Assembly (NCBI GenBank): GCA_019240475.1
Contig: JAFAYI010000034.1
Location: 94,394-158,393, forward strand
Direction: 5' to 3'
Source of the DNA: Acidobacteriaceae bacterium
GTDB taxonomy: Bacteria; Acidobacteriota; Terriglobia; Bryobacterales; Bryobacteraceae
Length of the DNA stretch: 64,000 nucleotides
Shown here: piece by piece, positions 7,801-16,443 of the stretch
Numbering within the stretch: the first letter of the stretch is position 1
Layout: every line of letters begins with the position of its first letter
Program-made: the position numbers and the translations under genes
Notes under the pieces: generated by a model
The model's input: only the letters and a program-made list of their open reading frames with translations
Told to the model about the DNA's origin: nothing
Database searches by the model: none

Positions 7801-8535
7801 TCAGATTCCGGTCCAGCGGATGAAGAGAGCGGCCGCGGCGGCGCCGCAGAGAGGGCCGAAGATGGGCACCCAGGCGTAAGCCCAATCGGAGGGACCTTTG
7901 CCCGGGATGGGAAGAAAGGCGTGGGCGAGACGAGGGCCGAAGTCGCGCGCGGGATTGATAGCATAGCCGGTTGTGCCGCCGAGAGAAAGGCCGATGCTCC
8001 AGACCACCGCGCCGACGAGAATTGGTCCCAGGCCTGGAGCGACGCCGCCCGGGGCGAGACGGCGGGAGACGAGCGCGGAGGCAACCAGCACGAGGATGAA
8101 CGTTCCGATGACTTCGCTCAAGAAGTTGGCGCCCAGGCTGCGGATGGCTGGACCGGTTGAGAAACAGGCAAGCTTCTCGGCCGCGCTTTGAGTGACGCGC
8201 CAGTGGGGCAGGTAGAACAACCAGACCAGAACCGCGCCTGCGAGGGCGCCGAGAATCTGGGCGGGGATGTAGGTGAAGAGGCGCTCGGGGTGGCCGGTCA
8301 TCAGAACGGAAGCGACCGTGAAGGCGGGGTTCAGGTGGGCATCGGAATCGCCGATGGAGATGGCAACGGCGACTCCGCTGAAGACCGCGAGGGCCCATCC
8401 GACGCTGATCGCCACCCAGCCCGCGTTCTGGGCTTTGGAGCGAGCCAACAGCACGCCACCGACCACGCCGTTGCCTAAGAGGATCAGAACCATGGTGCCC
8501 ACGAATTCGCCCAAGACCGCGGAGTCTATGTTCAT
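7801..8535 (-). CDS. glpF: Glycerol uptake facilitator (MIP/aquaglyceroporin family)
   Basis: 244 residues, six membrane helices and two half-helix NPA motifs: HLNPAFTVA (~67-75) and AINPARDFGPR (~195-205). The Asp after the second NPA-Arg is characteristic of the glycerol-conducting branch. It overlaps the end of glpD by four bases (ATGA), and the upstream genes are glpK and glpD, so facilitated glycerol entry in a glycerol catabolic operon is well supported. The length is slightly below that of E. coli GlpF. Confidence 0.93.
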   Translation of the reverse strand: MNIDSAVLGEFVGTMVLILLGNGVVGGVLLARSKAQNAGWVAISVGWALAVFSGVAVAISIGDSDAHLNPAFTVASVLMTGHPERLFTYIPAQILGALAGAVLVWLFYLPHWRVTQSAAEKLACFSTGPAIRSLGANFLSEVIGTFILVLVASALVSRRLAPGGVAPGLGPILVGAVVWSIGLSLGGTTGYAINPARDFGPRLAHAFLPIPGKGPSDWAYAWVPIFGPLCGAAAAALFIRWTGI

Positions 8536-10016
8536 AAGGTGTATTGTTCAGCCAATCTACTGTATGCGACGAGCTGGTCGCGTTCCCAGGCGGGATCGAG
8601 TTGAAGCTCGGCGGCCATGAGGCGGACCACGGCAGGCGCGGCATCGAGGCTTGCGCGAGCGTCGAGAAACAGGGCGCGCGCGCGGCGGGCGAGTACGTCT
8701 TCGAGGCGGCGCGCCATCTCATAGCGCACGGCGCGGATCACGTCTGCTTTGCCGAATTCAAACGCGGGATGAAGGGGCTCGGCAGGCGTGGAAGCTTCGT
8801 CGGCGTGTAGGCGCAAGTTGGCGGTTTTCGAAGCGAGACGCGGCAGTCCGGCGAGCGGCGCGGCACGATCGATGACGTCTTCGGCCATCTTCCGATAGGT
8901 AGTCCATTTGCCGCCGACGATGGTGACCAGGCGGGAATGCGAGATGAGGATGGTGTGATCGCGCGATAGCGCGGCTGTGCTGGCCGTCGACGAACGCGAA
9001 ACGAGCGGGCGCTGTCCGCTCCAGACGCTCAGGACGTCGGCGGGCAAGGGCCGGCGGCCGAGGAACCGCTCGATGTGCTCGACCAGGTAATCGCGCTCCT
9101 GCCGGGTGGAACGCGGCTCAAGCTCGGGCTTAGGAACCGGATCGTCCGTGGTTCCAACCAGAACGCGCCCGCGCCACGGGATGGCGAAGAGGACACGACC
9201 ATCAGCGGTGCGCGGAATCATGAGCGCGTTTTCGGAGGGAAGAAAGGAGCGAGGGAGAACGAAATGCGTGCCTTGGCTGGCGGTGACGATCGAGGGGGTC
9301 GCAGGATCGTCCATGCGCCTGACGGAGTCCGAGAATATGCCGGTGGCGTTGACGACGACTTTGGCGCTCAATTCAAAGGCGCGGCCGGTTTCCGAATCGG
9401 TCGCGGCGACGCCGCGCAGCCGGCCCTGAGCTTTGAGCAGCTGCGACACGGGCGCATAGTTGAGAGCCGTGCCGCCGAGATCGAACAGAGTGCGCAGCAG
9501 CGCGATGGCGAAGCGGGCATCGTCGAACTGGCCGTCGTAGTAGAGAATGCCGCCGCGAAGACCTCGCGGCTGAAGGGTGGGAAGGGCGGCGCGCACGGCG
9601 GCGGGCGAGAGCAGCTTGGAACGGCCGAGCGATTCGCCGCCGGAGAGCAGGTCGTAAAACGTGAGTCCGACACTGTAGAACGGCAGGTCCCACATCGAAT
9701 ACGCGGGAACGATGAAGGCGCGGCAATGGGCGAGATCGGGAGCGTTACGCAGGATGCGGCCGCGCTCGCGCAAGGCTTCGAGCACCAGCTTGAGATTTCC
9801 CTGGCGCAGATAGCGCACGCCGCCGTGCACGAGCTTGGTGCTGCGGCTAGAGGTGGCTTGCGCGAAATCGCGCGCTTCGAGAAGCAGCGTCCTGTAGCCG
9901 CGCGAAGCCGCTTCGACGGCGGCGCCCAGGCCCGTTGCGCCGCCTCCAATGACGAGGACATCCCACTCCGGGGTGTCGGAGAGTTGGGCGAGGATCTCGG
10001 AACGGCGGAGCGTCAA
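8532..10016 (-). CDS. glpD: FAD-dependent glycerol-3-phosphate dehydrogenase
   Basis: Oxidises glycerol 3-phosphate to dihydroxyacetone phosphate at the cytoplasmic membrane and passes electrons to quinone. The N-terminal dinucleotide fold VLVIGGGATGLGAAVEAA is followed by the ATSSRSTKLVHGGVRYL motif typical of GlpD, and the C-terminal DAO_C-like helical domain is present. I chose the TTG at 10016, giving 494 residues. It begins 17 bp after the glpK stop with an AAGAGA sequence six bases upstream and puts the Rossmann motif near residue 20, as in the family. The frame stays open to 10154, but that would add 46 residues overlapping glpK. Confidence 0.93.
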   Translation of the reverse strand: MTLRRSEILAQLSDTPEWDVLVIGGGATGLGAAVEAASRGYRTLLLEARDFAQATSSRSTKLVHGGVRYLRQGNLKLVLEALRERGRILRNAPDLAHCRAFIVPAYSMWDLPFYSVGLTFYDLLSGGESLGRSKLLSPAAVRAALPTLQPRGLRGGILYYDGQFDDARFAIALLRTLFDLGGTALNYAPVSQLLKAQGRLRGVAATDSETGRAFELSAKVVVNATGIFSDSVRRMDDPATPSIVTASQGTHFVLPRSFLPSENALMIPRTADGRVLFAIPWRGRVLVGTTDDPVPKPELEPRSTRQERDYLVEHIERFLGRRPLPADVLSVWSGQRPLVSRSSTASTAALSRDHTILISHSRLVTIVGGKWTTYRKMAEDVIDRAAPLAGLPRLASKTANLRLHADEASTPAEPLHPAFEFGKADVIRAVRYEMARRLEDVLARRARALFLDARASLDAAPAVVRLMAAELQLDPAWERDQLVAYSRLAEQYTL

Positions 10017-10032
10017 GGCGTTCTCTTGAAGA

Positions 10033-11529
10033 TTAGGGCTGCTCCCACTCGCGGGCGCGGTCGAGCGCACGAGACCAGGCCGCGCGGCGCTGCGCTCGTT
10101 CATCGGCGCCGATCTTCGGTTCAAAGCGCCGATCGACAGCCCATTGCCGCTCAAGCTCCGCCTGATCTGGCCAGAAGCCGACGGCGAGGCCAGCCAGGTA
10201 GGCGGCGCCGAGGACTGTGGTTTCGGGATTCGAAGGCCGTGTAACAGGGATGCCTAAGAGGTCGGCTTGCATTTGCATCAGCAAGTTATTGCGGGCCGCG
10301 CCGCCATCCACTCGCAGTTCTTGAATCGGTGCTCCGGAATCGCTTTCCATCGCGGCGAGAACGTCCGCCACTTGGAACGCGATACCTTCGAGCGCGGCGC
10401 GCGCGATATGGGCGCGACTGCTCCCGCGGGTCAAGCCTAGGATGGCGCCGCGGGCGTATTGATCCCAATGCGGGGCGCCGAGTCCGGCGAAGGCCGGAAC
10501 GAGATACAGGCCGCCGGTATCCTGGACGCCGGCGGCGAGCGCCTCGATGTCTTCGGCGGCGCGGATGATCTGCAATTCGTCGCGAAGCCATTGCACCACG
10601 GCGCCCGCAATAAAAATGCTGCCTTCGAGCGCATAGCTGGCGCGCCCATGGACTCGCCAGGCGACGGTGGTCAGCAGCTTGTTGCGCGAAGCGACGGCGC
10701 GCTCGCCTGTGTTCAGCAGCATGAAGCTGCCGGTTCCATAGGTGCACTTCGCCATTCCCGGGCGAGTACACATCTGGCCGAAAAGCGCGGATTGCTGATC
10801 GCCGGCGATGCCAGCGATGGGAATCCCTTCCAACACGCCGCTGGTCTTGCCGCACTCTTCGCTGGAGGCTACGATTTCGGGCAGCAGCGAAGCGGGAATT
10901 TCGAACAGACGCAGCAGGTCGCCGTCCCAGCTCTGCGTGTGCAGATTGAAGAGCATGGTGCGGGAGGCGTTCGTGACGTCGGTGACGTGCCTCGCGCCGC
11001 CGGTGAGCTTCCAGATGAGCCAGCTATCGACCGTGCCGAAGGCAAGCTCGCCGCGGGAGGCTCGATCTCTTGCGCCGGGCACATGGTCGAGCATCCAACG
11101 AATCTTGCTGCCCGAGAAATAGGCGTCGATGACTAAGCCGGTCTTCCGCTGAATGAGTTGTTCATGGCCCTGTTCGCGAAGCAGGTCGCAGAAAGAGGCG
11201 GTGCGGCGGTCCTGCCAAACGATGGCGTTATGAATCGGCTCCCCGGTCTTGCGGTCCCACACAATCGTGGTTTCGCGCTGATTGGTGATGCCGATGGCGG
11301 CAACGGAATCGGAGTTGACGCCAGCCTGGGCAAGCGCCTCGATGGCGACTCCGGCCTGCGAGGACCAGATTTCAATCGGATCGTGTTCTACCCAGCCCGG
11401 CTTCGGGAAGATCTGACGGAAGGGCGTTTGCGCATGCCCGAGCACGCGCCCGTCGCCGCCGACCAGAACCGCGCGAGAGCTAGTGGTTCCTTGATCGAGA
11501 GCCAGAATGTATTTCCGAGCCGGCATCAC
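10033..11529 (-). CDS. glpK: Glycerol kinase
   Basis: 498 residues, FGGY family, the usual GlpK length. ILALDQGTTSSRAV at the N-terminus is the phosphate-binding loop, GTGSFMLLNTG in the middle the phosphate 2 motif, and VDGGAARNNLLMQMQADLLG the C-terminal FGGY signature. It phosphorylates glycerol entering through GlpF; the product feeds GlpD. The first gene of glpK-glpD-glpF, its upstream region (11530-11726) faces a divergent orphan gene. A second Met directly follows the first. Confidence 0.95.
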   Translation of the reverse strand: MMPARKYILALDQGTTSSRAVLVGGDGRVLGHAQTPFRQIFPKPGWVEHDPIEIWSSQAGVAIEALAQAGVNSDSVAAIGITNQRETTIVWDRKTGEPIHNAIVWQDRRTASFCDLLREQGHEQLIQRKTGLVIDAYFSGSKIRWMLDHVPGARDRASRGELAFGTVDSWLIWKLTGGARHVTDVTNASRTMLFNLHTQSWDGDLLRLFEIPASLLPEIVASSEECGKTSGVLEGIPIAGIAGDQQSALFGQMCTRPGMAKCTYGTGSFMLLNTGERAVASRNKLLTTVAWRVHGRASYALEGSIFIAGAVVQWLRDELQIIRAAEDIEALAAGVQDTGGLYLVPAFAGLGAPHWDQYARGAILGLTRGSSRAHIARAALEGIAFQVADVLAAMESDSGAPIQELRVDGGAARNNLLMQMQADLLGIPVTRPSNPETTVLGAAYLAGLAVGFWPDQAELERQWAVDRRFEPKIGADERAQRRAAWSRALDRAREWEQP

Positions 11530-11726
11530 CCGAGGGTATCAACTGCGGCAGGCGCTGCGCGGCGGCAACAATGCGCGTTTTTGCCAAACGAAATGGCAGG
11601 AGGCGGCCTAGGGCCGCGAGCCTAGCGATGACAGCAAGGGAAAAGAATGTAAGTGCAATGCAGGCATAGAGATGGGAGGATTTGGCGGGGGTTTGAGAAC
11701 GGCGCCTTGGAGAAACTTGGGCGACT

Positions 11727-12386
11727 ATGCCGGGGCAAACAGGGCCAAAGACGCCGGAAGGCAAGGGGAATTCCAGCCAGAATGCGAGGAAGCACGGGAT
11801 GCGGTCGCGGAGCGTGATTGCGGGCGATGAGCTGCAGGAGGATTTCGACCGGCTGGCGGCGGGATGGCGAGCCGAGTATGAGCCGGAGGGACAGGCGGGA
11901 GAGTCGCTGATAGAGCGGGTGATTCTGGGGGATTGGTTCTTACGGCGGGCCGAGCGCGTGTGCATGGAAGCGGAGGCGGAGCTGGCCGCGGTGCATCCGC
12001 TGGACTGGACCGAGGAGCAGCATAAGCAGATGCAGTTGTATTCGCGGTATAAGACGACAGCGGAACGGTCTTTTTACCGGGCGTTTTATGCAGTGCGGGG
12101 GCTGCGGAAGGACAAGCTGAAAGAGGAACTGGACATCGCGCGAGTGCGGAAGCAGATGGAGCAGTGCGCGCGGGAGATTTTGAAAGAGGCGGGCGAGGAA
12201 GCGAAGATACAGAGTAAGTCAACGAGTAAGACGAAGGGCGCGATTGAGGCGAGATTAGGGCATGCGCAGTTACAGGCGAGCCAAGGCGCCGTGGTTCGGG
12301 AAGCGAAGAAAGAGATTCGGGTGGGAAGAGGGCCGGTCAGGGCGTGCCGCGCGGGCGGCTCGCCTGGGGACGCGCAAGGTACTTAA
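11727..12386 (+). CDS. Hypothetical protein of the TGPxTPEGKxxSSxNAxKHG family
   Basis: 219 residues beginning MPGQTGPKTPEGKGNSSQNA, a signature I recognise from short orphan proteins scattered in many copies through Acidobacteriota and Planctomycetota genomes. No biochemical function is known. The rest is highly charged and helical (Glu/Lys/Arg/Gln-rich), with no transmembrane segment. Its stop abuts, base to base, the stop of the convergent ThuA-like gene. The C-terminal 30 residues are low complexity and may be less constrained. Scattered occurrence suggests a mobile or selfish element, but no terminal repeats were seen. Confidence 0.65.
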   Translation: MPGQTGPKTPEGKGNSSQNARKHGMRSRSVIAGDELQEDFDRLAAGWRAEYEPEGQAGESLIERVILGDWFLRRAERVCMEAEAELAAVHPLDWTEEQHKQMQLYSRYKTTAERSFYRAFYAVRGLRKDKLKEELDIARVRKQMEQCAREILKEAGEEAKIQSKSTSKTKGAIEARLGHAQLQASQGAVVREAKKEIRVGRGPVRACRAGGSPGDAQGT

Positions 12387-13214
12387 TTACTCCTTCTTTC
12401 CATAACTCACCAGTTCGTCCACCGGCTTATGGGCGGCCCAGGCGATACCGCGGAGTAATGTTCTTTGGATCTGGTAATTCGAAAAGTTGGCGTAGATGTG
12501 TCCTTGCATCCAGACGAACGCCCGGGCAGGCTGGCCGCCCGCGAGCGTATGTTCGTAGGTCCACATCTGCGGCACTATCTCTCCCTCGTGGCCCTGCGCG
12601 CTGTGAGTCGCGGCGATCCGGGCATTGGCCAGCACATGAATCGCGGGATCTTTTGCCCAGGTCATCTTGAAAAATGCCTCATCCAGGATCGTGAAATCCG
12701 ACATGTCCTTCATGATCGGATCGGCCGCGTCCACAACCTGGTAGCGGACAGGCGCGTCCAGGGTGTAGTTCACCTCGCCATGCTTCTTGGCGCCGCCGAG
12801 CAGGGTTGCCAGATAGTCGGGGTCCGGCCCGCATAAGGAATCGTGGAAGTCCACGAGCCCGCCGCCGCGCTTAACGAACGCCTCCATGACCGGCCGCTCG
12901 CTTTCAAATAGGTAGCCGGCGTCCCCTTTATAGATCACGACCACATCCGTGTGCTCCAGATCGGCGCTGCTCGGCGGGTGCAGCGCTCCATCCACTACCG
13001 CGCCGCGCTCGGTCAGGAGCTTGCTCCAGTCGGCCAGAAATTGCGGATAGTCGTGCTGTCCCGGGAGATGAGACTTGAGCCCCGCCCAGATATAGACGCG
13101 CATGCCATTGGGGTTCTGCCCAGGCGGACGGGGCGCATTTTGCGGGCGGCCGTATCCCGACAACAAAAGCGAAAGAATCAGCACAGCAGGCAATCTGGAG
13201 GTTCTGCAATTCAT
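12387..13214 (-). CDS. Exported ThuA-like domain protein
   Basis: 275 residues with an N-terminal signal peptide (LPAVLILSLLLSG). The body has the class I glutamine amidotransferase-like fold of the ThuA family: DVVVIYKGDAGYL after the first strand, then a GGGLVDFHDSL strand-turn and the C-terminal WMQGHIYANFSNYQIQRTLLRGIAWAA helix. ThuA-like proteins are linked to sugar metabolism in rhizobia, but the exported forms have no proven reaction. It is followed by nothing on its strand; the beta-barrel gene lies five bases upstream, suggesting one transcript. Confidence 0.8.
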   Translation of the reverse strand: MNCRTSRLPAVLILSLLLSGYGRPQNAPRPPGQNPNGMRVYIWAGLKSHLPGQHDYPQFLADWSKLLTERGAVVDGALHPPSSADLEHTDVVVIYKGDAGYLFESERPVMEAFVKRGGGLVDFHDSLCGPDPDYLATLLGGAKKHGEVNYTLDAPVRYQVVDAADPIMKDMSDFTILDEAFFKMTWAKDPAIHVLANARIAATHSAQGHEGEIVPQMWTYEHTLAGGQPARAFVWMQGHIYANFSNYQIQRTLLRGIAWAAHKPVDELVSYGKKE

Positions 13215-13218
13215 GTTT

Positions 13219-14559
13219 CTAGGCTCGCGGCTTCAATCTGAATCTCACAAACACATTGCCTCCAATCGGATGTTCTCCGTAGTAGGGCTTGATAGCGGCG
13301 GGTAGCGAATAAGCTTCTACATTCGCGCCCAGGCCGGTTTCTATGTGGCTAAAAAGGCCGATGTCTCGCGTGTACCCGAGAGTAAACTCGCCAACCCGGA
13401 AGGTGCTTCCATAGTAAGTATCGAGTAACTGCTCGATCAGCGGCTGACCTTCGAACAACTCGTCCTTATCCACCAGCTCCGTGCGGCCGGTAATGAAATT
13501 CTTTCGCTTGATGGGCAGAACCGACTCAAGCGTATAGGAATTCAAGTTACGCGCGGTGTAAGTATGATGGTCGCGGCCCCAGATGGCGCTCGTGGACCAG
13601 CTCCCGCCGGGCAGCGGCTTAGAGTATTCGACCGACGCAGTGCTTCTGGTTTGATCGCCGCGTTCGAGCAGTTCGGGATGCGCCAGATGCCCGACCGAAA
13701 CCTGGGCTGCCCAGTTTTTGCCCGGAAGATACCAGAGCCGCGTAGACCAGGAGTTGATGGGACCCGTGTCGATGTTCCAGCGATTCTCATTCGGCTCGGC
13801 GCCATAGAAGCCGCTCGCCTCAAGCTTGAGCTGTTTATACGCGATTCCCGCCGTCACCACCTCGTCTGAGATGTGGGTCGCGTCCTGCCAGTGGTGCGCG
13901 AGGGGCGCTTGCGGCAGTTCCATGGCTGAGGCGCGGTGCGGATAGGCAATGGGTCCGAGCGCCGGGTCGCCCACTGGCGCGAAATAGAATTCGAGAGTCG
14001 TGCTCTCGCCGAGAGAGAGCGCATACTGAACGCCTAACGCCATGATGAAGTCGTGGGGGTGCTGCCCATCCTCGATCGGCTTGCCAAAAGCAGTTTCCCC
14101 GGTCTGGAACAGGAGCGGATAGCGGCGGTCCGTGATGGTCGCGGGCTCCAGGCTAAGCATGAGCTGAAACTCGAACGCGCCGTTGTTACCCGCCCGGCGC
14201 TCGAGATTCGCCATGAACCAGTTCGTCGAATACAGCTTGTCGCCGCCGCGCGGGCCGGATTGCTGAGTGTCGTCTATAAACGCCTGAGCCATGAACATTC
14301 CGGTCCACGAACCCAAGCGGTCCGTCACCATGGGCATCGGCCAGGAGGCCGGGTTCATGGCAGTCCCCGACATGTTCTGCATCAGAAACATTTCGGCAGC
14401 GTTCATCTGGGGCATCTGCATTCCCGGCATTGCCATTCCGGGCATCGACATTCCGCCGCTATCCTGCGCCCGCAGAGTCAAATGGAATGCGGCTCCGAGC
14501 ATCACGGCGAGCGCAACAGCGCTCAAGCGGCGCCGGCTGCTCGACTCCGAGACATCCAT
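13219..14559 (-). CDS. Probable outer-membrane protein with methionine-rich N-terminus
   Basis: 446 residues from ATG 14559; the frame is open to 14886 but that part is antisense to rsmE. A signal peptide (residues ~12-30) is followed by a Met-rich stretch (GMSMPGMAMPGMQMPQM), the type of sequence used to bind Cu(I)/Ag(I). The rest alternates aromatic and polar residues, as in an outer-membrane beta barrel, with DGQHPHDFIMALG in the middle, and it ends at a residue pattern like a C-terminal strand (FVRFRLKPRA). I recall similar proteins near copper-resistance genes in Acidobacteriota. A copper-related function is inferred only. Confidence 0.7.
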   Translation of the reverse strand: MDVSESSSRRRLSAVALAVMLGAAFHLTLRAQDSGGMSMPGMAMPGMQMPQMNAAEMFLMQNMSGTAMNPASWPMPMVTDRLGSWTGMFMAQAFIDDTQQSGPRGGDKLYSTNWFMANLERRAGNNGAFEFQLMLSLEPATITDRRYPLLFQTGETAFGKPIEDGQHPHDFIMALGVQYALSLGESTTLEFYFAPVGDPALGPIAYPHRASAMELPQAPLAHHWQDATHISDEVVTAGIAYKQLKLEASGFYGAEPNENRWNIDTGPINSWSTRLWYLPGKNWAAQVSVGHLAHPELLERGDQTRSTASVEYSKPLPGGSWSTSAIWGRDHHTYTARNLNSYTLESVLPIKRKNFITGRTELVDKDELFEGQPLIEQLLDTYYGSTFRVGEFTLGYTRDIGLFSHIETGLGANVEAYSLPAAIKPYYGEHPIGGNVFVRFRLKPRA

Positions 14560-14599
14560 TTCGACCGATTGTACTAGCCGCGTCTCGTAAAATAGCCCG

Positions 14600-15361
14600 A
14601 TGGCCCGACGGCGTTTCTTTGTCCCGGGGATCCGCCGCGGGGGCGCCGAACTGACCGGCCGCGAGGCCGAGCACCTGGTTCGCGTGCTGCGGGCCGAGCC
14701 GGGCCAGATACACGAGATTTCCGATAACCGCGACCTGTACCTGGCCGAAATAGACGTTGCTAGGAAATCCCTGGTGTCCTTCCGTGTCCTCGAGAAGTTG
14801 GACACCCCTGCCCCTGCTGTCCAGGTGTGTCTGCTGGCTGCCCTCATCAAGTTCGAACGGTTCGAATGGCTGATCGAGAAGGCCACCGAACTTGGAGTGT
14901 CGGCTATCCAACCAATCGAGACGATTCGAACCGAAAAGGGGCTGGCGAAGGCCGCTCACCAGCGGAGGAGCCGCTGGGAAAAGATCGCGCTCGAAGCGAG
15001 CCAGCAGTCTCGCCGAGCCCATCTGCCGCGCGTCGAGCTGCCATTTCGTTTAGAAAGATGCACGCAAATCGATGCGAGTGTGCGTTTGATGCTCGATGAG
15101 AGTTCGGGCGCGCCGCCGATCTTAGGCTGCCTGCCCCAGGAACGGAAGGCTTCCGATCATGTGGCGCTGCTCTTAGGGCCGGAGGGTGGGTGGACCGACC
15201 AGGAGCGCGAATGGGCCAGCGGCGAAGGTTGGACGGGCTGCTCGCTGGGACCGAATGTGCTTCGCACCGAGACCGCCGGGTTGGCCGCGCTAGCGGTCAT
15301 CCAAGCTGCTTGGGCACCACAGCGGCCTGAACCGGACGCGCCCCCACCGGAACAACCGTGA
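14600..15361 (+). CDS. rsmE: 16S rRNA m3U1498 methyltransferase RsmE
   Basis: 253 residues, SPOUT superfamily. The N-terminal PUA-like RNA-binding domain (MARRRFFVPG, EAEHLVRVLR) is followed by FEWLIEKATELGV and the C-terminal knotted SAM-binding region LLLGPEGGWTDQE ... LGPNVLRTETAGLAAL. It methylates N3 of U1498 of 16S rRNA. The gene diverges from the beta-barrel gene with only 40 bp between starts. Its last 65 bp overlap the 3' end of the convergent YncE-like gene; the Pro-rich final residues are outside the conserved fold. Confidence 0.95.
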   Translation: MARRRFFVPGIRRGGAELTGREAEHLVRVLRAEPGQIHEISDNRDLYLAEIDVARKSLVSFRVLEKLDTPAPAVQVCLLAALIKFERFEWLIEKATELGVSAIQPIETIRTEKGLAKAAHQRRSRWEKIALEASQQSRRAHLPRVELPFRLERCTQIDASVRLMLDESSGAPPILGCLPQERKASDHVALLLGPEGGWTDQEREWASGEGWTGCSLGPNVLRTETAGLAALAVIQAAWAPQRPEPDAPPPEQP

Positions 15362-16406
15362 ACAGCGACGCTCCCGATTTGTTGCGATTGGCCTGAATGC
15401 CTTGGATATAAATGACGGCCATATCCCCGGAGAGCTCCTCAAGGACCAGCGCGAACTGGTTATCCGGCGTAACGGCGATGTAGTTCGGCTTCTGTCCGAC
15501 CTGGACGATGCCGATGACCTTTCGGGTGTCCACATTTAAGATGCAGACGTCGGAGCCGCTGTGGCTCGCCACGAAGAGATAGGCCGGATCGGCCGAGCAC
15601 GCCATCGTCCCTGGATCGCGCCCGGCGAGGACGGTTTGTTCCACCTCAAGCGTGTCGTATGGGAAAACGATGGCAACGGCGTCCATGCCGTCGCCCGAAA
15701 CGAATAGCTGTCCGGCATCGGAATTGAAGCAGAGGTTTTCGGGCGCCATTCCCAAGGGCAACTCGGCAATCGATTGCAGGCCGGGAACCTGGAACGCCGC
15801 CAAGGAGTGGTCGTAGAGGCTTGCAACCAGAAGAAGCTGGCCGTCGGCGCGAAAGCGCAAGGCCCCGATCTGGCCGGGGATCTGGGCGCGCCAGCTCTGG
15901 CCGGTCTCCAGGTGAAAGAGCTCTACCCCGCCCTGAGCGCCGGTGGAAACGGCCGCATAGCCGGTTGGGGAGACGTCGAGCGCGAGCGGTTCGCCCCCGA
16001 GCTTGAACCGCCGGACGATCTTGCGGGCCGCCGCGTCGGCGACGATCAGCTCCCGAGCCTTGCCGGTTAGCGCGGCGAATCGCGTCTGATCGGGCATGGC
16101 GCAGATGGCCGAGACTTCGTCGGAGAGCCGGAAGCCGGCCGCGCGCCTCAGCTCCGCATCGAGCAGGTGAACGCTGCCGGTCTCGGGAGTCAACACGAGG
16201 CTCGCATTCCGCATGGGCACGATGGACGACGGGGAGGCGCCAACATCGATCTGCTTGACTAGCCGGAAGCTACTCAGATCCACCGCCGCGACGCTGTTCT
16301 CGCCCGCGGTGGCGATGAGAGCGTAGCCCGAGTAACCGGTCGGTTTCCTGCGCGCGCAGGCGCTCAGCATGGCGAAAGAAAGCCAGGCGCGGCGCGTCAT
16401 TTTCAT
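15297..16406 (-). CDS. Exported YncE-like beta-propeller protein (YVTN family)
   Basis: 369 residues. The N-terminus (MTRRAWLSFAMLSACARR) is a short signal sequence, possibly a lipoprotein or Tat-like signal, then blades of ~40 residues with the pattern xLLVTSGxDxVxVxD: for example AENLCF-type strands, LFVASHSGSDVCILNVDTRK and VGQKPNYIAVTPDNQFALVL. This matches YVTN/YncE-type seven-bladed propellers, which are secreted and often of unknown ligand. It is convergent and overlapping with rsmE and divergent from mreB. Quite likely monocistronic. Confidence 0.8.
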   Translation of the reverse strand: MKMTRRAWLSFAMLSACARRKPTGYSGYALIATAGENSVAAVDLSSFRLVKQIDVGASPSSIVPMRNASLVLTPETGSVHLLDAELRRAAGFRLSDEVSAICAMPDQTRFAALTGKARELIVADAAARKIVRRFKLGGEPLALDVSPTGYAAVSTGAQGGVELFHLETGQSWRAQIPGQIGALRFRADGQLLLVASLYDHSLAAFQVPGLQSIAELPLGMAPENLCFNSDAGQLFVSGDGMDAVAIVFPYDTLEVEQTVLAGRDPGTMACSADPAYLFVASHSGSDVCILNVDTRKVIGIVQVGQKPNYIAVTPDNQFALVLEELSGDMAVIYIQGIQANRNKSGASLFTVVPVGARPVQAAVVPKQLG

Positions 16407-16443
16407 ATGCTCGGAATCCGTCCTCTCATGTTACGCTCGGGAT

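Noticed and set aside
9075..10244. 389-residue plus-strand frame
   Set aside because: Shadow of glpD and glpK, which have clear catalytic motifs on the other strand.
11602..11616. GCGGCC-TAG-GGCCGC hairpin as a terminator
   Set aside because: No T-run follows on either strand, and it lies upstream of both divergent genes, not after a gene end.
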